64,000 bases of DNA from Liolophura sinensis (GCF_032854445.1 NC_088298.1:15861504-15925503), one strand, 5' to 3'. Counted from the first letter of the stretch, positions 47,380 to 59,984 are shown. The notes: generated by a model from the letters alone, not told the origin. Numbers and translations are program-made.

Positions 47380-47863
47380 GAGGAAAAAGCTTGTTTTCTT
47401 TGTGACCTATTGCCTTATAAATTTGAGACTGAAGTAGTTGGCAGGAATATGTTTTGTTTACATCAGAACAGGTTTTCCTAACCCTATGGTGCCTCTATGT
47501 CATCTGCATATACTAAATGGTATTAAAAGACTACAAAACAGGAACACTAAGACAAGACTACCTATAACCTATCAGGTCCTATGTCAAATGCACACCATTT
47601 TAAGGAAGGGTTCAAGCGGCTTTTATACTAATCTGTTAATGCAAGCTGCAACAGCTGTGGCGTTCTTTGGCTTTAGAGATGAGCTATCTACAAAGGGAGC
47701 CGACTCGAGTCCTAAGTCAAGCATCACCTTAGGTGATCTCAGATGGGCTGATGATCGTAACACTTGTACAATTTGTCTAAAGAAGTCCATAACGGACAGA
47801 CTTCTCGAAGGCACAGAAATTATTTTTCACAAGTCAGGAGGCATGTCCAGTTACTGTACTTAA
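47380..47863 (+). pseudogene. Tyrosine-recombinase relic of a mobile element
   Basis: On the plus strand, LAGICFVYIRTGFPNP, LNGIKR, RLPITYQVLCQMHTIL, AATAVAFFGFRDEL and LKKSITDRLLEGTEIIFHK follow in one frame. This order (helical N-terminal domain with an LPIT motif, then AA..FFGF.R.EL, then a strand with K.S.TD...G..I) is that of tyrosine recombinases of DIRS-like or Crypton-like transposable elements, which cut and rejoin DNA through a tyrosine. The frame continues upstream to about 47380 through a TAG at 47435-47437, sitting where a tyrosine of the usual YLAGI motif would be, and it stops at 47863 before the catalytic RHxxR and Tyr region. It is therefore inactive. It lies antisense in the large PRMT2-like intron. 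Confidence 0.65.
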
Positions 47864-48196
47864 GCAGTTTTGTAATCTGAGACAAACACACCATGCATGC
47901 GCACATTCATTCCAGCCACTATTCTTGACAGAGCAAGGCAAAGCAATGTCAAGACAGTTTTTTTATCACTCACACCAGTCATATTTTAGCTATGCTAGGT
48001 TGACAAGATGATTTATATTCCGTGCACCCATACAGAATAGGAGCAGCCACCAGTTCGGCACACGCTGGTGTGCAGAATCATGTGATTTGAAAGCTGGGTA
48101 GGTGGTAGTGTTCGTGTTATATCAGGTATGTCAGGAGTGCAGAGACCGACAGGAAAATGCAGGAAAAACGCATTATCTCAAATGTGTGTTCTTTAA

Positions 48197-48773
48197 AGGA
48201 GAACAAAATTAAATATCAATCAAATACCATTGAAAAGAGTATGCATTTCCTTGCAGGTGCATGACATAAGAAAATTCTAATATGTACCTCACGTTTATAA
48301 ATTATAAAGTTAGCGCCAAAATCTTCTGTGGGCGACTCCATTTTGCCTAAGAGCTAGTCCTGAAGTCCTCTGTGTCAGAAGGAGAATTGCATTGGAAACC
48401 GCCGAAGTGCAGTTCGTACATTTCCGGTAGAACTCTTCTTCCCTGAAGATAGCGAACAGTACAGTTCATTTTCCGCTTGACGATCGGGACACTGGAATGT
48501 GTTGGACGTAGGTTCCGAGTTTACACGAACAAGCCGGCAGTTTTAACGACTCTCATTCGCTGAGAGGCAACACACCCCCAGCATAAATTACACGGTGTTA
48601 AAGACAGACGATGCGATGAACTCAGCGATTTATGCCATCTTTGCTGTTTTCAGACTTTACCTGTATTGCGAGGAAAAATGGCAAAATTATGCAGCAGGCA
48701 CCACCAGAAAGAAAAAAATGTGCTCTTTTCAGCCTATAGTGTCATGGTTTTAAGTTTTCTTCTCCTTTAACTG
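48197..48773. mobile_element. MITE with TTAA ends and AGGAGAA inverted repeats
   Basis: The left end ttaaaggagaacaaaatta and the right end agttttcttctcctttaa are inverted repeats (ttaaaggagaa) with TTAA at the outer edges, the target-site choice of piggyBac-type elements. About 575 bp and non-coding. The superfamily is inferred from the TTAA only. Confidence 0.65.
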
Positions 48774-49077
48774 ACACCATGCAAATACGTCAGTGATCAT
48801 TATCATCTGTCACATTAGTCATGCACTCGTATTCGCCAGTTTTGATTTAGTGCAATTTATTTGTACACTGTCATGCATGCATAGAGTTATTGTGTTATTA
48901 ATAATCAATTTATTACTGATGAATTTTGCTTAAATTCGTTAGAGACATAGCTTTCACTGTAGGCTATAAGGAAGTATACGTCACAGATAATATGTTACTA
49001 CCCACCGCATGCTATAGCAACGATACTTGCCTGCTGGACTGCTGTCCAGGAAGATTCTAACATGGACAGATGTCTAA

Positions 49078-49080
<3 letters not shown>

Positions 49081-49111
<31 letters not shown>

Positions 49112-49365
49112 ATTGGTGTTTTACGCCGTACTCAAGAATATTTCACTTATACGACGGCGGCCAGCATTATGGTGGGTGGAAACCGGGCAGAGCCCGGAGG
49201 GGAAACCCACGACCATCCCGCAGGTTGCTGACAGACCTTCCCACGTACGGCCGGAGAGAAATGGCAGCATGAGCTGGTCTTGAACTCACAGCGACCGCAT
49301 TGGTGAGAGGCTTCTCGGTCATTACGCTGCGCTAGCGCGCTAACCGACTGAGCCACGGAGGCCCC
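49081..49365 (-). mobile_element. SINE family 1, full-length and apparently young
   Basis: A perfect 12-base duplication, gatgtctaagta, flanks it (49069-49080 and 49366-49377). The tail is a pure 30-base run of T on the plus strand (A tail on the SINE strand) instead of the usual AAAT. The whole head (ggggcctccgtggctcag on the minus strand) is present. Confidence 0.97.
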
Positions 49366-49369
49366 GATG

Positions 49370-49713
49370 TCTAAGTAATGGCATATTACAAGTGAGTTCC
49401 TTAAATGACATCAAATATGTGAACGATCATTATTAATTGTATAATTAGTCAGGCATTAAGTAATGGCATATTACAACTGAATTCCTTAACTGACATCAAA
49501 TATGTGAACGATCATTATTGATTGTATAATTAGTCAGGCATTAAGTAATGGCATATTACAACTGAATTCCTTAACTGACATCAAATATGTGAACGATCAT
49601 TATTGATTGTATAATTAGTCAGGCATTAAGTAATGGCATATTACAACTGAATTCCTTAACTGACATCAAATATGTGAACGATCATTATTGTTTGTATAAT
49701 TAGTCAGGCATTG
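49370..49713. repeat. 85-bp minisatellite, 4 units
   Basis: aagtaatggcatattacaac, tgaattccttaactgacatc, aaatatgtgaacgatcatta, ttgtataattagtcaggcat. The first unit is slightly diverged. A scrap of it (aagtaatagcatattacaag) recurs at about 50179. Confidence 0.95.
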
Positions 49714-50206
49714 TCAATCACTACTTTTTGATGCAATGCACATTTACTTGTTTCCCTGTCAAAAATATGCACGGACACATTGAGGCAGTGATCAGGATAG
49801 TTTGCTGTCTCTTGTATTGCTTATTGGCGGGAGAACGGTTACGTGAGCAGTTTTTTCACTATACGTTGTAATCTTGAACTGCAGATTGTACCAGGGCCTT
49901 TTCTGTATTGAGCATTTTCACAATTAAGTTTCAGTTGTGCTTGCAAATACTCAATGACATTCATATGTAAATCAATTGTATTATTATAAAAGAAAAAAAA
50001 ATTCTTGGGGTATCGCTACCACTCCTTTGGGGTTAATATTGCACCAAGTATGGTTTCAGCAATATTCTTTACAAGGAAGAAAATTTTTTATCGGTATTAC
50101 ACACTGATATACAATACTGTGAAAGCGCTGTTCAGAGTGTATGATCTTAGACCTCTGTCTGAGCAATAACATGGACCAAGTAATAGCATATTACAAGTGA
50201 ACCTCT

Positions 50207-50775
50207 GTTCACAAACAAGAGCAGGGACGGCTGTCCTATACTAACATGTGTACGCGCTGTTCACAAGTCATTGAGTAACAGGGACTGCTGTCCTATACTA
50301 ACATGTGTACGCGCTGTTCACAAGTCATTTACTAACAGGGATCGCTGTCCTATACTAACATGTGTATGCGCTGTTCACAAGTCATTTACTAACAGGGACC
50401 GCTGTCCTACACTAACATGTGTACGCGCTGTTCACAAGTCATTTACTAACAGGGACCGCTGTCCTACACTAACATGTGTACGCGCTGTTCTCAAGTCACT
50501 GACTAACAGGGACCGCTGTTCTATACTAACATGTGTACGCGCTGTTCACAAGTCATTGACTAACAGGGATTGCTGTCCTATACTAACATGTGTACTGTCC
50601 TATACTAACATGTGTATGCGCTGTTCACAAGTCATTTACTAACAGGGACCGCTGTCCTATACTAACATGTGTATGCGCTGTTCACAAGTCATTGACTAAC
50701 AGGGACCGCTGTTCTATACTAACATGTGAACGTGCTGTTCACAGTCATTTACTAACATGAACCGCCGAACAAGTT
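50207..50775. repeat. 57-bp minisatellite, about 9-10 units
   Basis: Units ctaacagggaccgctgtcct, atactaacatgtgtacgcgc, tgttcacaagtcattta. One unit is partly duplicated near 50590. The 123-codon frame (19-residue period) is an artefact of 57 being divisible by three. Confidence 0.95.
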
Positions 50776-51174
50776 GTTCACAAACTCTTACTCTCATTAG
50801 GATGTGGGCCTACCGGAGTTCACTCACAGGATGTGCACTTATATTCATTTTTCAAGTCATGATCATTTTATGCAGGTTGTGAGTTCACATTGTTACTTTT
50901 TCAGTTTTGCATGTCGGCTCATGTGTATGTCCATGCCAAATTATTCAACAATAAAAAAGATGTCAGACGTACTTCATTTTGTTTTGTTGTGTATAAATTT
51001 CTAAATCACAACCTAATTTCATATGCAATACTTAAAATGCTTTAACAGACTGTAAAACATCAATGAGCTTCCTGTATAAAGTATTTCAGTATCACGCGGC
51101 CTGCCTGCCGTGATGACATAGATCAGGAATGCGACCTCAGAGGTCATCGTAACTTTTTAGCTGCTGTTACAATT

Positions 51175-51270
51175 GCACCTCATACTGCACAAGAACCTCA
51201 TACTGCACAAGAACCTCATACTGCACAAGAACCTCATACTGCACAAGAACCTCATACTGCACAAGAACCA
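51175..51270. repeat. 18-bp tandem repeat, 5 units
   Basis: aagaacctcatactgcac repeated five times almost perfectly. Confidence 0.95.
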
Positions 51271-51701
51271 CGTGGGCGTGGTACTACGTCAATGACACAA
51301 ATGATCAGTGTGAAGAACCTGTTATAATTCATCATTCATCATTATACGTGACTTGAATCTAAAATGTGTCTATTATTACCATCATATTTCTTCCCTCTCA
51401 TTTTCATAATAATTAATATCCTGAATGATCCTACAAATTTGTTTATTACATTCTATGATTTGCTCTAGACATTAATAACCAATGTTACTGTATTTTGGGG
51501 AAAAAAAAATATCGTACTGGCTCTATTATCGCAACATATTTGCAATTATAGTGCTATTGCCACATCTTCATCTGGGTATTTTCATCAGCTCATTGAAATC
51601 AAACACTTGTAACACTCAGTAAGCAAAAAATAACATGATGCACTGTTTCATACTCATAGTCACAGGGTGGGGGGAGGGGACTGTTTTAGGGAGCTACTGT
51701 T

Positions 51702-51946
51702 GGGCTCCGATGGCTGAGTGGTTAGCCTGCCAGCAGGACGCAATGACCCATGCATGCCAGGAACCTCTCACTCAAGTGGTTGTTGTGAGTTCAAGTCTAG
51801 CTCATGATAGCTACCTCTCTGGTCCTGCCTAAGGATGGTTGTGGGTTTCCCTGGCTTCCTCTTGCCATAAAGCTGGCAGCTGCTGTATAACTGACATATT
51901 CTTGAGTACGGCATACAACACCAAACAAGTTAATAAATCACAGCGA
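51702..51946 (+). mobile_element. SINE family 1, diverged full-length
   Basis: ctccgatggctgagtggtta, gtgagttcaagtctagctca, ggatggttgtgggtttccct, gtataactgacatattcttg, agtacggcatacaacacc. Shorter in the middle than the norm. Confidence 0.85.
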
Positions 51947-52749
51947 TACTTGGTTCATCACTATAATGATGAAACAAAGGCATCTCCATATAAACTTTAA
52001 ATTTACACAAGGTTTATTCGAAATACTGTATTTCAAATTACCTTTAGCTTTTTTTCAAGCGAAAATACGGCCACTAAAAAGCGTTTCTTTTAGAAGTTTG
52101 AATAATTTCTTATCACAAAAAGCATCAAATTGTCATGTTCAAGGCTTTTAGATGTTTATGTTTCTGAAAGTGTTTTATTACTTACCGAACTTAAGGTGAA
52201 ATACAGTGAAAGTTTTTTTTCAGATGATAAAGATCCTGAGAGAGGACTGATAGATCATCAGGCTTAACATATCAAATTTATGTTGAGATGCCGTTACTTC
52301 TTTATTATTAATTACCAACATGCTTCAGCACAGTTTACCCTGTATCCTGTAACTACTAAACCGTACAATTAAGAAATTATAACAGACCTTATTCCAGGAA
52401 AAGACAACCAAAGATAAGACAATTGGAACTTTAGGACCTGCCAGTCACATGGCAAATGGAATAACAGACAATGCTATCATCAGGCTTAATGATCAATGTA
52501 TAATAAATTACATGTATTTTAAACAAAGTGAAGCAGTTCTTCATATACCATCACCTGAAATGAAAAGCAATGACGTGTAATAATCTTTCTTAATCTTTGA
52601 GAGATCCTGCCCACAAAGATTACGCAACTGACGATCACACATACATATCTAGACAGGCCCCAGGGGAAAATCAATATGCCCCTATACCCCCAAGGTAATT
52701 GATTAATATTTTCATTGACATATTTTCTGTATGCAGATGATGTTACCCT

Positions 52750-52955
52750 CATTCCTCAGCCTCTTCACATATTTTTCAGTGCAATTTACATGCATTTTTA
52801 ATTTCATTTTGGAGACAAAACTACATTGGATGGAGTAGCCAATTTCAGGGCTTCACAAAAAGTGTATCAGTCGTCACAGAATAATGCATTTCGAATAAGT
52901 TTGAATAAACACCTTTTGCAAACATGCAAAAAGGTGGAAGAATTACGGTATGAGA
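52750..52955. mobile_element. MITE-like repeat, CCTTCAACCTTTTCGCATG family (copy 1)
   Basis: tcagcctcttcacatatttt, gcaatttacatgcattttta, ggagacaaaactacattgga, agggcttcacaaaaagtgta, cacagaataatgcat, gcaaacatgcaaaaaggtgg. Ends are imperfect inverted repeats (cctcagcctcttcac and aaaaggtggaagaattac). Confidence 0.6.
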
Positions 52956-53007
52956 CAGGGACATTTTACTTGGTGTATTTGATTCCCCATGAGTATCTCT
53001 TAAACAA

Positions 53008-53336
53008 CGTGTCCGCTTCGGGACCGGTAGATTCATGATCAATCCTTGATCGAGTCACACCTAAGACTTTAAAAGAGGAAGTAGTAACTTCCTCGCTCAG
53101 CGTTCAGCATGAAGGGGATAGTGCAACGACTGGTTGACCCGTATCAGTATAATGGCTTGGGCGGTGCGGCTTACTTGCCTTCGGTAAGTCGTCTGAGTGA
53201 AGCAGCACTAAATAAAAGAGCTGTGGAAATCCGTCCTGCAACAGGGAGGCACACGTACATGCACCCTAATGATTCCTTCGTCGTCATATGACTGAAAAAT
53301 TGTTGAGTATGACGTTAAACCCCAAGCACTCACTCT
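53008..53336 (+). mobile_element. SINE family 2, full-length but diverged
   Basis: The head cgcttcgggaccggtagatt, then acttcctcgctcagcgttca, the core acgactggttgacccgtatc, and the 3' end actgaaaaattgttgagtat, gacgttaaacccc, as in the copy at 34.6 kb. Confidence 0.8.
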
Positions 53337-53359
53337 TGAACGTGTGCCACACTTCAGTA

Positions 53360-53390
53360 CCCCCCCCCCCCCCTCCACACACACACACAG
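53360..53390. repeat. Poly(C) and (CA)n tract
   Basis: About 13 C, then tcc and a CA run. Confidence 0.95.
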
Positions 53391-53787
53391 TACAGTCATG
53401 GAACCATGCCAGGTAGATAGGGTTTCTCATACTAGTTAACCTCAGGTGAGATTACACCAGGAGGCAGGTTTGTTGTTATACTGCCATGGTGAAACACCAA
53501 CAAATGACTACGATTGCCTCTCAGACATGTCAACTTAATAATTCAACTGCCAAGCAGCAGAGAAATTTATTAGCGCCATGTTTACTGCTGGAGGCTTAAA
53601 ACATTTTCTACCAACACACGAAAGACAGGCTACTGAAACCCCTGACATCATGGGCAGATCTGTTTTGTAAAAATCGCACTAGAGAAGCCAGAGAAGTGTA
53701 ACTCTAGTCAAGTTTTTTCCAGCTCTCTGGTATTTTGAAGGCACATTAATTCAGGAGGAGGTCTAGACATGAAGCCCCATAAAAACT

Positions 53788-53900
53788 TTTGGTTGGTGTT
53801 TTATGCTCTACTAAAGATTCGTGCACTTGTGTGGTAGTGCTCAGGTTTATGAATTGAGGAAAAACGAGCCCTGGGGAAACAGGGCTGCAGGGCAGGGGCG
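53788..53900 (-). mobile_element. SINE family 1, degraded 3' part
   Basis: tttggttggtgttttatgct, ctactaaagattcgtgcact and ccctggggaaac keep the family order with gaps. Confidence 0.5.
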
Positions 53901-54245
53901 GTGGTGTGACAGGTACCAAACATCAAAAGTAGCAAAGAAAATGAGCCAAGAGTAGACCCAAGCACATGATCTCAAAGGTAAAGGGCCTGTCAACTACAGG
54001 GTACAGATATTTTGTCCTCACAAGGTCTTTGCCTTGTAAAAGAGCTGTGATCTAACTTCAATGAAAGTAAACATTGTATTTCACCAAAGGATTAGCTTAT
54101 AAAAACAACTTCACTTTCAAATGCACATGAAGTCCTCAAAGTGATATCTTTCAGTTTAATTGACAAGAAATTAACACACACAAGAAAACCCCTCTCTTGA
54201 GTGGCTCTATAAGGTGCACGAATCAATGAGAATCAAGCAAAATCT

Positions 54246-54365
54246 TTATTTATTTGATTGGTGTTTTATGCTGTACTCAAGAATATTTCACTGATACGCC
54301 GGTGGCCAGCATTATGGTGGGAGGAAACCCACGACCACCTGCAGGTTGTTGCCAGACCTTCTCGA
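54246..54365 (-). mobile_element. SINE family 1, 5'-truncated
   Basis: ttatttatttgattggtgtt, actcaagaatatttcactga, ccagcattatggtgggagga, acgaccacctgcaggttgtt, ending at gccagaccttctcg. Confidence 0.9.
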
Positions 54366-54813
54366 GCAAAATACATCCCTCAGTAATGTACTAAAGAATT
54401 GTAACATAAAGCACAACATTCAATCCCACTGGGGTTTAAGGTGATTGACTCAACAATTTTGTTTATCTATGACCAACAGTGTCCAAGGGCAACAACTCAA
54501 ACAAACTTGTCTAAACATGCACAACAGGTAAAATATGACAAAGGTCTTGTGACCTGACCTTTGTCATTTGACCTCTAATCTTCGGTCAGGTTTCAGGTAT
54601 GGACATGTGAACAAAGGACTGAGTGTTTGAAGAGCAGTTTAAATTCGATCTGTAAGACAGGAGAAGCAGGCCAAAATAAGACAAATGTTTGTTTAACAGT
54701 AATTCTGAAAACCTGAAGTATGATTTAAATTTATTTGTAACAATATCTTTGAATTATTTTAAGAACTGTCAACATGATCAATGATTGCACAAAATTTGAT
54801 CAAAATTTAACAC

Positions 54814-55022
54814 TATCCTCAACCTTTTCGCATATGAACAAGCAACTTGCAATTTATGCACATTTTTTTTATTCCACTTTGAAGACAAAATTACATTACA
54901 TTCAGGGCTATACAAAAAGTACAATTTTATCAGTCAGCACAGATTAATGCCTTCAGCAAATGTCTGAAAAAAAAAAACCCCACCTTGTCAACATGCGAAA
55001 CGAATGGTATTACAGTAATTGA
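54814..55022. mobile_element. MITE-like repeat, CCTTCAACCTTTTCGCATG family (copy 2)
   Basis: atcctcaaccttttcgcata, gcaatttatgcaca, gaagacaaaattacattaca, cagggctatacaaaaagtac, cagcacagattaatgcc, with an inverted right end gcgaaacgaatggtattaca. Confidence 0.65.
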
Positions 55023-55422
55023 AGTTGCTGCACAGAAAGACATGACCACTGACGTTCATGAAATTCACTAATTAGGCAAAATTTATGCACAGATCAATTG
55101 GACTAGTTTTTCAAACTTCACCTATGACCTATGGCTTGAATGCCTCCATTTATCAACCAGACAAACAAATCACACGAATTACTGCTTGAAAAATTGGACA
55201 GATATTTTTACGTATATCATTACAAAACAAGAAATGCCTAAGTTTCATTATCAAAATTTATTTTTTAACAATATTGTTCCTAAAACTGGAAAAATTAAGT
55301 AAATAGATTTAAATATATATTTTTTTATATCGTGAGGGTTATAGGGGCAGAGTGAATGCTGATATTACAGTCTTAAATGATCAAGTGACATTGATCATGT
55401 AGTTTATGTTAGTTCATGAGTT

Positions 55423-55570
55423 TATTTATTTATTTATTTGATTGGTGTTTTACACCATACTCAAGAATATTTCACTTCTTCGACTGTAGCCAGCATTATG
55501 GTGGAAGAAAACCAGGAATAACCCTGGGAAAACCCACGACCACCCACAGGTTGCTAACGGACCTTCCCGT
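55423..55570 (-). mobile_element. SINE family 1, 5'-truncated
   Basis: The (TTTA)n tail, gattggtgttttacaccata, ccagcattatggtggaagaa, acgaccacccacaggttgct, ending at ggaccttcccgta. Confidence 0.9.
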
Positions 55571-56110
55571 ATAGTAAAACTGAGTTGACCCATGAGCTTT
55601 TCAAATGTCTGCTGGTGCAAACTCCACACAGGCAATTGATCACTATATTTATTGCGAAATTCAGAACCTGAAGGCGGGGGCATGGGCAGTTCAAACCGAT
55701 GTTTGGGAATTGTGCAATGTCACTAATGGATATTGTGAAATCTGGCACATTGGCCAGATATCTGTGGGGCGGGTAGTTTAGAAGCCAGCTTGAGTATGAC
55801 CTTTGGGCAATCTCCTGGATGTGATATCAAAGTGGTGGGATAAGAGTGATAAAGGTTAATCTGTCCTGTACACACTGCACATGTAGCTTTAGTGGACGTG
55901 AAAGTGACAATCCAGGTAAACATGTGCAGACATGTTGTCTTAAATGTGCAGACCACTTCTAACCATTATTAAGGAGACTTCATTCTTATGGCAGGGGTTT
56001 GAATATATGTAATTTGGATAAATCCAACAAAACTGCTTTCACATTTGTAACATTATTCATTTGTTCAGGGGTATCCTACAGAAACTCCCTGGGTCGGTAT
56101 AAAAGTACAC

Positions 56111-56369
56111 GTGGGGGGGGGGGGGGGGCACGGGGTCTCTGGCTGAGGGAGTAAGCAAGCATGGTAGCATGGCACAAAGACCAAGAAGTCTCCCACCAAT
56201 GCAATCGCTGTGAGTTCAAGTCCAGCTCATGTTGGATTCCTCTCTGGTCCTATGTGGGAAGGCCTGCCAGCAACTCAGCTCTGTCCTGTTTCCTCCCACC
56301 ATAATGCTGGTCGCCGTGGTATAAGTGAAACATTCTTGGGTACAGCATAAAAACACCAATCAAATAAAT
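56111..56369 (+). mobile_element. SINE family 1 with target duplication and 5' G tract
   Basis: Flanked by aaaagtacac on both sides (56101-56110 and 56370-56379). A run of about 17 G (56112-56128) precedes the head ggggtctctggctgaggga. The body and 3' end (gtataagtgaaacattcttg) are diverged, and the tail is AAAT. Confidence 0.9.
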
Positions 56370-56379
56370 AAAAGTACAC

Positions 56380-58610
56380 ATGGAGATCTGACTTGATTTA
56401 TGGAACAACTTGCTTTTTTTTTAAACGCAGATAATTCAGATTGAGGCATAAATGATACTCTTCTTTTTTTCCCCCTATAATAATGCCTCTCCTAATACAA
56501 CATGGGTATACATAATATGGACTAAAAATTCAACTGCTGATGGGCATCCTATGGAGCCTCCTTACACCACAATAACCTCAAGGCTGGATTTATAAAACAA
56601 ACTCACTGTTAATTTTAAACACGAATATTTTAAATTGAGCTATAGTTTATACCTTTGTTTATCTTCTCATTTAATAATGACTTTCTTATTGAACGGATTT
56701 GAATATATATAATGTGGCTAAAATAATATTCAACTGCTGAAATGTACCCTATGGAACCTCAGTACATCACTAAGATACACATGCACTTCTGACTGGATCT
56801 ATAAAACATAACTCTCTGAAGGAGAACTCGTGGACATCGTGGACATCGTGCGATCTGACCTCTACGTGCCTTGAGCAGGAGTGTGCATAAAAGTTTTTTG
56901 TTGAAAATATATCTTGTGGGATAAATAAATTTCAGTCGGCACAGTCAAACTTTTTGTTGGAAAACTCAACGTGGGTACCACTAATATGGTATTTGTTCTC
57001 TTACTTGTTTTGTATCTTAAGGAAGTATATAAGTGGGATGAATCAGCTAGTTTGGCATAAGAGATTTGATAAAGGTATAAAAATTTTTTTTTTTTTTTTT
57101 TTAGCATATTTAAACCCGTTGGTTCACTTGGATCTATGAACCCTGTTCAACAGTATTCAATCTATCAACTTTGTACAAAAACTTGACACCTACTTGAATC
57201 TGCATAATGTTTATAAAAACCATGTCTAAATTTACATACACCTACATGTAGTGAGATAAAATAGTCCACTGTGGCCAGTTAATTGTTCAATACTGTACTT
57301 ATGAAGTTAGCTTATAACCTTGTGAGTCTGAGTACAAGTGTACTTAAAAGTCCAGCTTACAATTAGAAAATGTATCTATACCTGTATCTGCTCTACAATA
57401 TTTAGCACAAATATTTTTCCATACAGCTCGACTTCATTCAATGGTGTTGAAATTTTTTTTTAAAATACCACCCCCCTCCCCCCACCACATTCTCCTTCAC
57501 AAGAGCTATTTTTACAGGTCAGACTTCAGAAAGTCAGGAAACAACCTGGGAAACTTCACAAAGCCGTACATGATACACAAAGCCCACTTCACAATCTGAA
57601 CATGTAATAGCTCTTTTCTGGGTAGAAAACAAGTCCGTACATGTTCATACATGTAGTTTTGAGCTTCTAGGTTCCTCGCAATGAGCAGGAAATGATAAAT
57701 AACATGGAGGCTAAATGGGCGAAATGCTAATTTTTGCTGATTACTAAAGTTTAAAGTACCGGTACTACACGACATCTTATCCTGTAATATGATGAAACTA
57801 TCATATCTGAAGGCTAGATCTTTTCTAAAAGAATTTCTTTTCTAAAACTTATCTTTCTCATTTTTTTCAATACTACAATCATCTTTAGTGCTTATCTCAC
57901 CTGGGTTAAATTCCCTTTGTTTTCACCCCCACTACTCTAGTCACATGACCAAAACGCGTGCTGATGATTGGTTAAGAGCAGCTGTGACATAGCTGTAAAA
58001 CTATGAATACTAATCAGTAATAAGGTCAAGGAGATAGTAGTAAGAAAGTGTGCTTCAAATTTCTCAGTTTTCAAGATACCTTATTCACTAAAGGGTAGGG
58101 GATGGGGGGTGGGTGTGGGGAGGGCGCAAATAACATATTACCCCTTATTTCCAGGTGCAGTCTTATTCCATTCCGTTGTGTTTAAAGCAGGAAAACAGAG
58201 ACTTAGGGAAGCTTCTGCACCCAGGCTTGCCTATCAGAAACTTCCCTTTGTACTATGGATAGTTCTCCGTCTCAGCAAGCAGTCCTGAGTTTGATTCAGA
58301 GGTATAAGATCCCCTCAAGAACCACCATGGGCGATACATTTACACAGTTCAGTCTCCAGGGTACAAAAGGTGTACCCTGGACCTTAATGGTTTGTACTTT
58401 TTCATCGATAAAAGGGAAATTTCAGCAGGCCCCTGAACATGTATGATGATACACTGATGTGAGAAAACTAAGGAGTCAACACATCTAGGTCATCTCAGAA
58501 GAACGCCAGATCTAGGGCAAGTATAGATGAAAGCTGTACACACTAAATAATATGAAGTGAGAAATGCACCTGTGGCCCATTATGAAATTTACCTTGGCAT
58601 CTCCTTACTA
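56380..58610. other. Unassigned intronic stretch
   Basis: Large intron of the PRMT2-like gene. No exon-like segment or named repeat is recognised, apart from a poly(T) run near 57085. Confidence 0.45.
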
Positions 58611-58739
58611 CTTCATTTAACTGTGCATGCCACAAGAAAGAACCCTATTCATTCTGGTTGGACTATTTTTTGTTTTCAATTTATTCGTTTGACTGTCACT
58701 TAATGACAGCACTCGACCAGCACTGTAGACATCATGGAC

Positions 58740-58845
58740 AAGCTCTCTGGCTGTACGTGAGAAGATCTGACAGCATAGTCGTGTGGATAGTTGTGGTCCC
58801 CAAATTTTCTTGAGTACAGCGTAAACAGCAATAAAAAAAAAACCC
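58740..58845 (+). mobile_element. SINE family 1, degraded
   Basis: tctctggctgtacgtgagaa, gatctgacagcatagtcgtg and ttcttgagtacagcgtaaac, with a poly(A) tail. The middle is deleted. Confidence 0.6.
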
Positions 58846-59650
58846 AAGGAAAAAGATCGACAATCCTTTTTTTGTTAAGGGTTTGATATCTGAATATAAA
58901 CAAGCCATGCATACCTTATAATTTGTTGAATTAAGAGTGTTACTACATCTACTTAACATATCTGTTTCTGACAACATCTGACTACATTCACACTTCAGTC
59001 ACAATATGCATGTCTTTATACGTTTTATTGGTACTGATTGCACAGAATATACAAAAAATTTTCACTTAATCTATGATGAATGGAAAAAAAACCACAGACC
59101 CTGGAGAATAAAACCATCAACCTTTGACATGTACATATACCTGATAAAGTCACAATCTTGTGATCTGGTAACTCCGTGACAAGCTACCAGTGCACAAAGG
59201 CCTCAGACAGCATCTGAAGTATCAAGTCAACTCCATGTAGGTGTTTTATTTCTGCTGGATTCATCATAGCTTTCACCATTATTGCCATTAAATTCCGACC
59301 TCTCCTAGTAAGAAAGTAGTTCCGATGTAAACGTCAAGTAACACAAGCTACTGTCCCCCCAAAAAATAAAAGCAACGCCCACGTATATGAAATCACCCCT
59401 CTTGACCCTCTGTGTGACCTATCTGTAGCTGGCCAGTTTACCTGGCTATTATCAGTCGTCATGGTGACAAGGTGCTTCACTTTAAAGCTGGACAGAGTGC
59501 AGCATTACTCATTGACCAGGTAACAACAGAGAGACTCCAGGGGCGCATTAGTCAGTTGAGAGAAACTTCATCAATAGTTCCTCATCAATACCAATATTCT
59601 TGTGAACAGATCACATTTATTCCTGAACTTTATTTCATCAGTCTTTTATG

Positions 59651-59865
59651 CATTACTGTAATCCTTCAACCTTTTCGCATGTTTGCATGGTGTTTATTCA
59701 ATCATATTCTTAACGCATTATTCTGTGTTGACTGATTTTATTTTAAAAAAAAATTTTTTTAATTTTCTGATTTACATTTTACTTTTTGTGAAGCCCAGCA
59801 ACCAATGTTTAGTTTTGTCTCCAAAATCTAATCCAAAATGTATATTAATTGCGCTGGAAGTTGAC
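59651..59865. mobile_element. MITE-like repeat, CCTTCAACCTTTTCGCATG family (copy 3, inverted)
   Basis: tactgtaatccttcaacctt, ttcgcatgtttgcatggtgt, tgaagcccagcaaccaatgt and ttttgtctccaaaatc are the reverse complement of copy 1. Confidence 0.65.
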
Positions 59866-59984
59866 CTTTCACATGCAAAATGGTTGAGAAATTAGGTCAC
59901 CAAAGATATATTGACTTGATACACTACTATCCTGGAGGTAATACATGCTAGTTATTGGTCAGAGCTATCAAAATACACTGTACA

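Noticed and set aside
50271-50642. 123-codon frame with a 19-residue period
   Set aside because: 57-bp tandem array; artefact.
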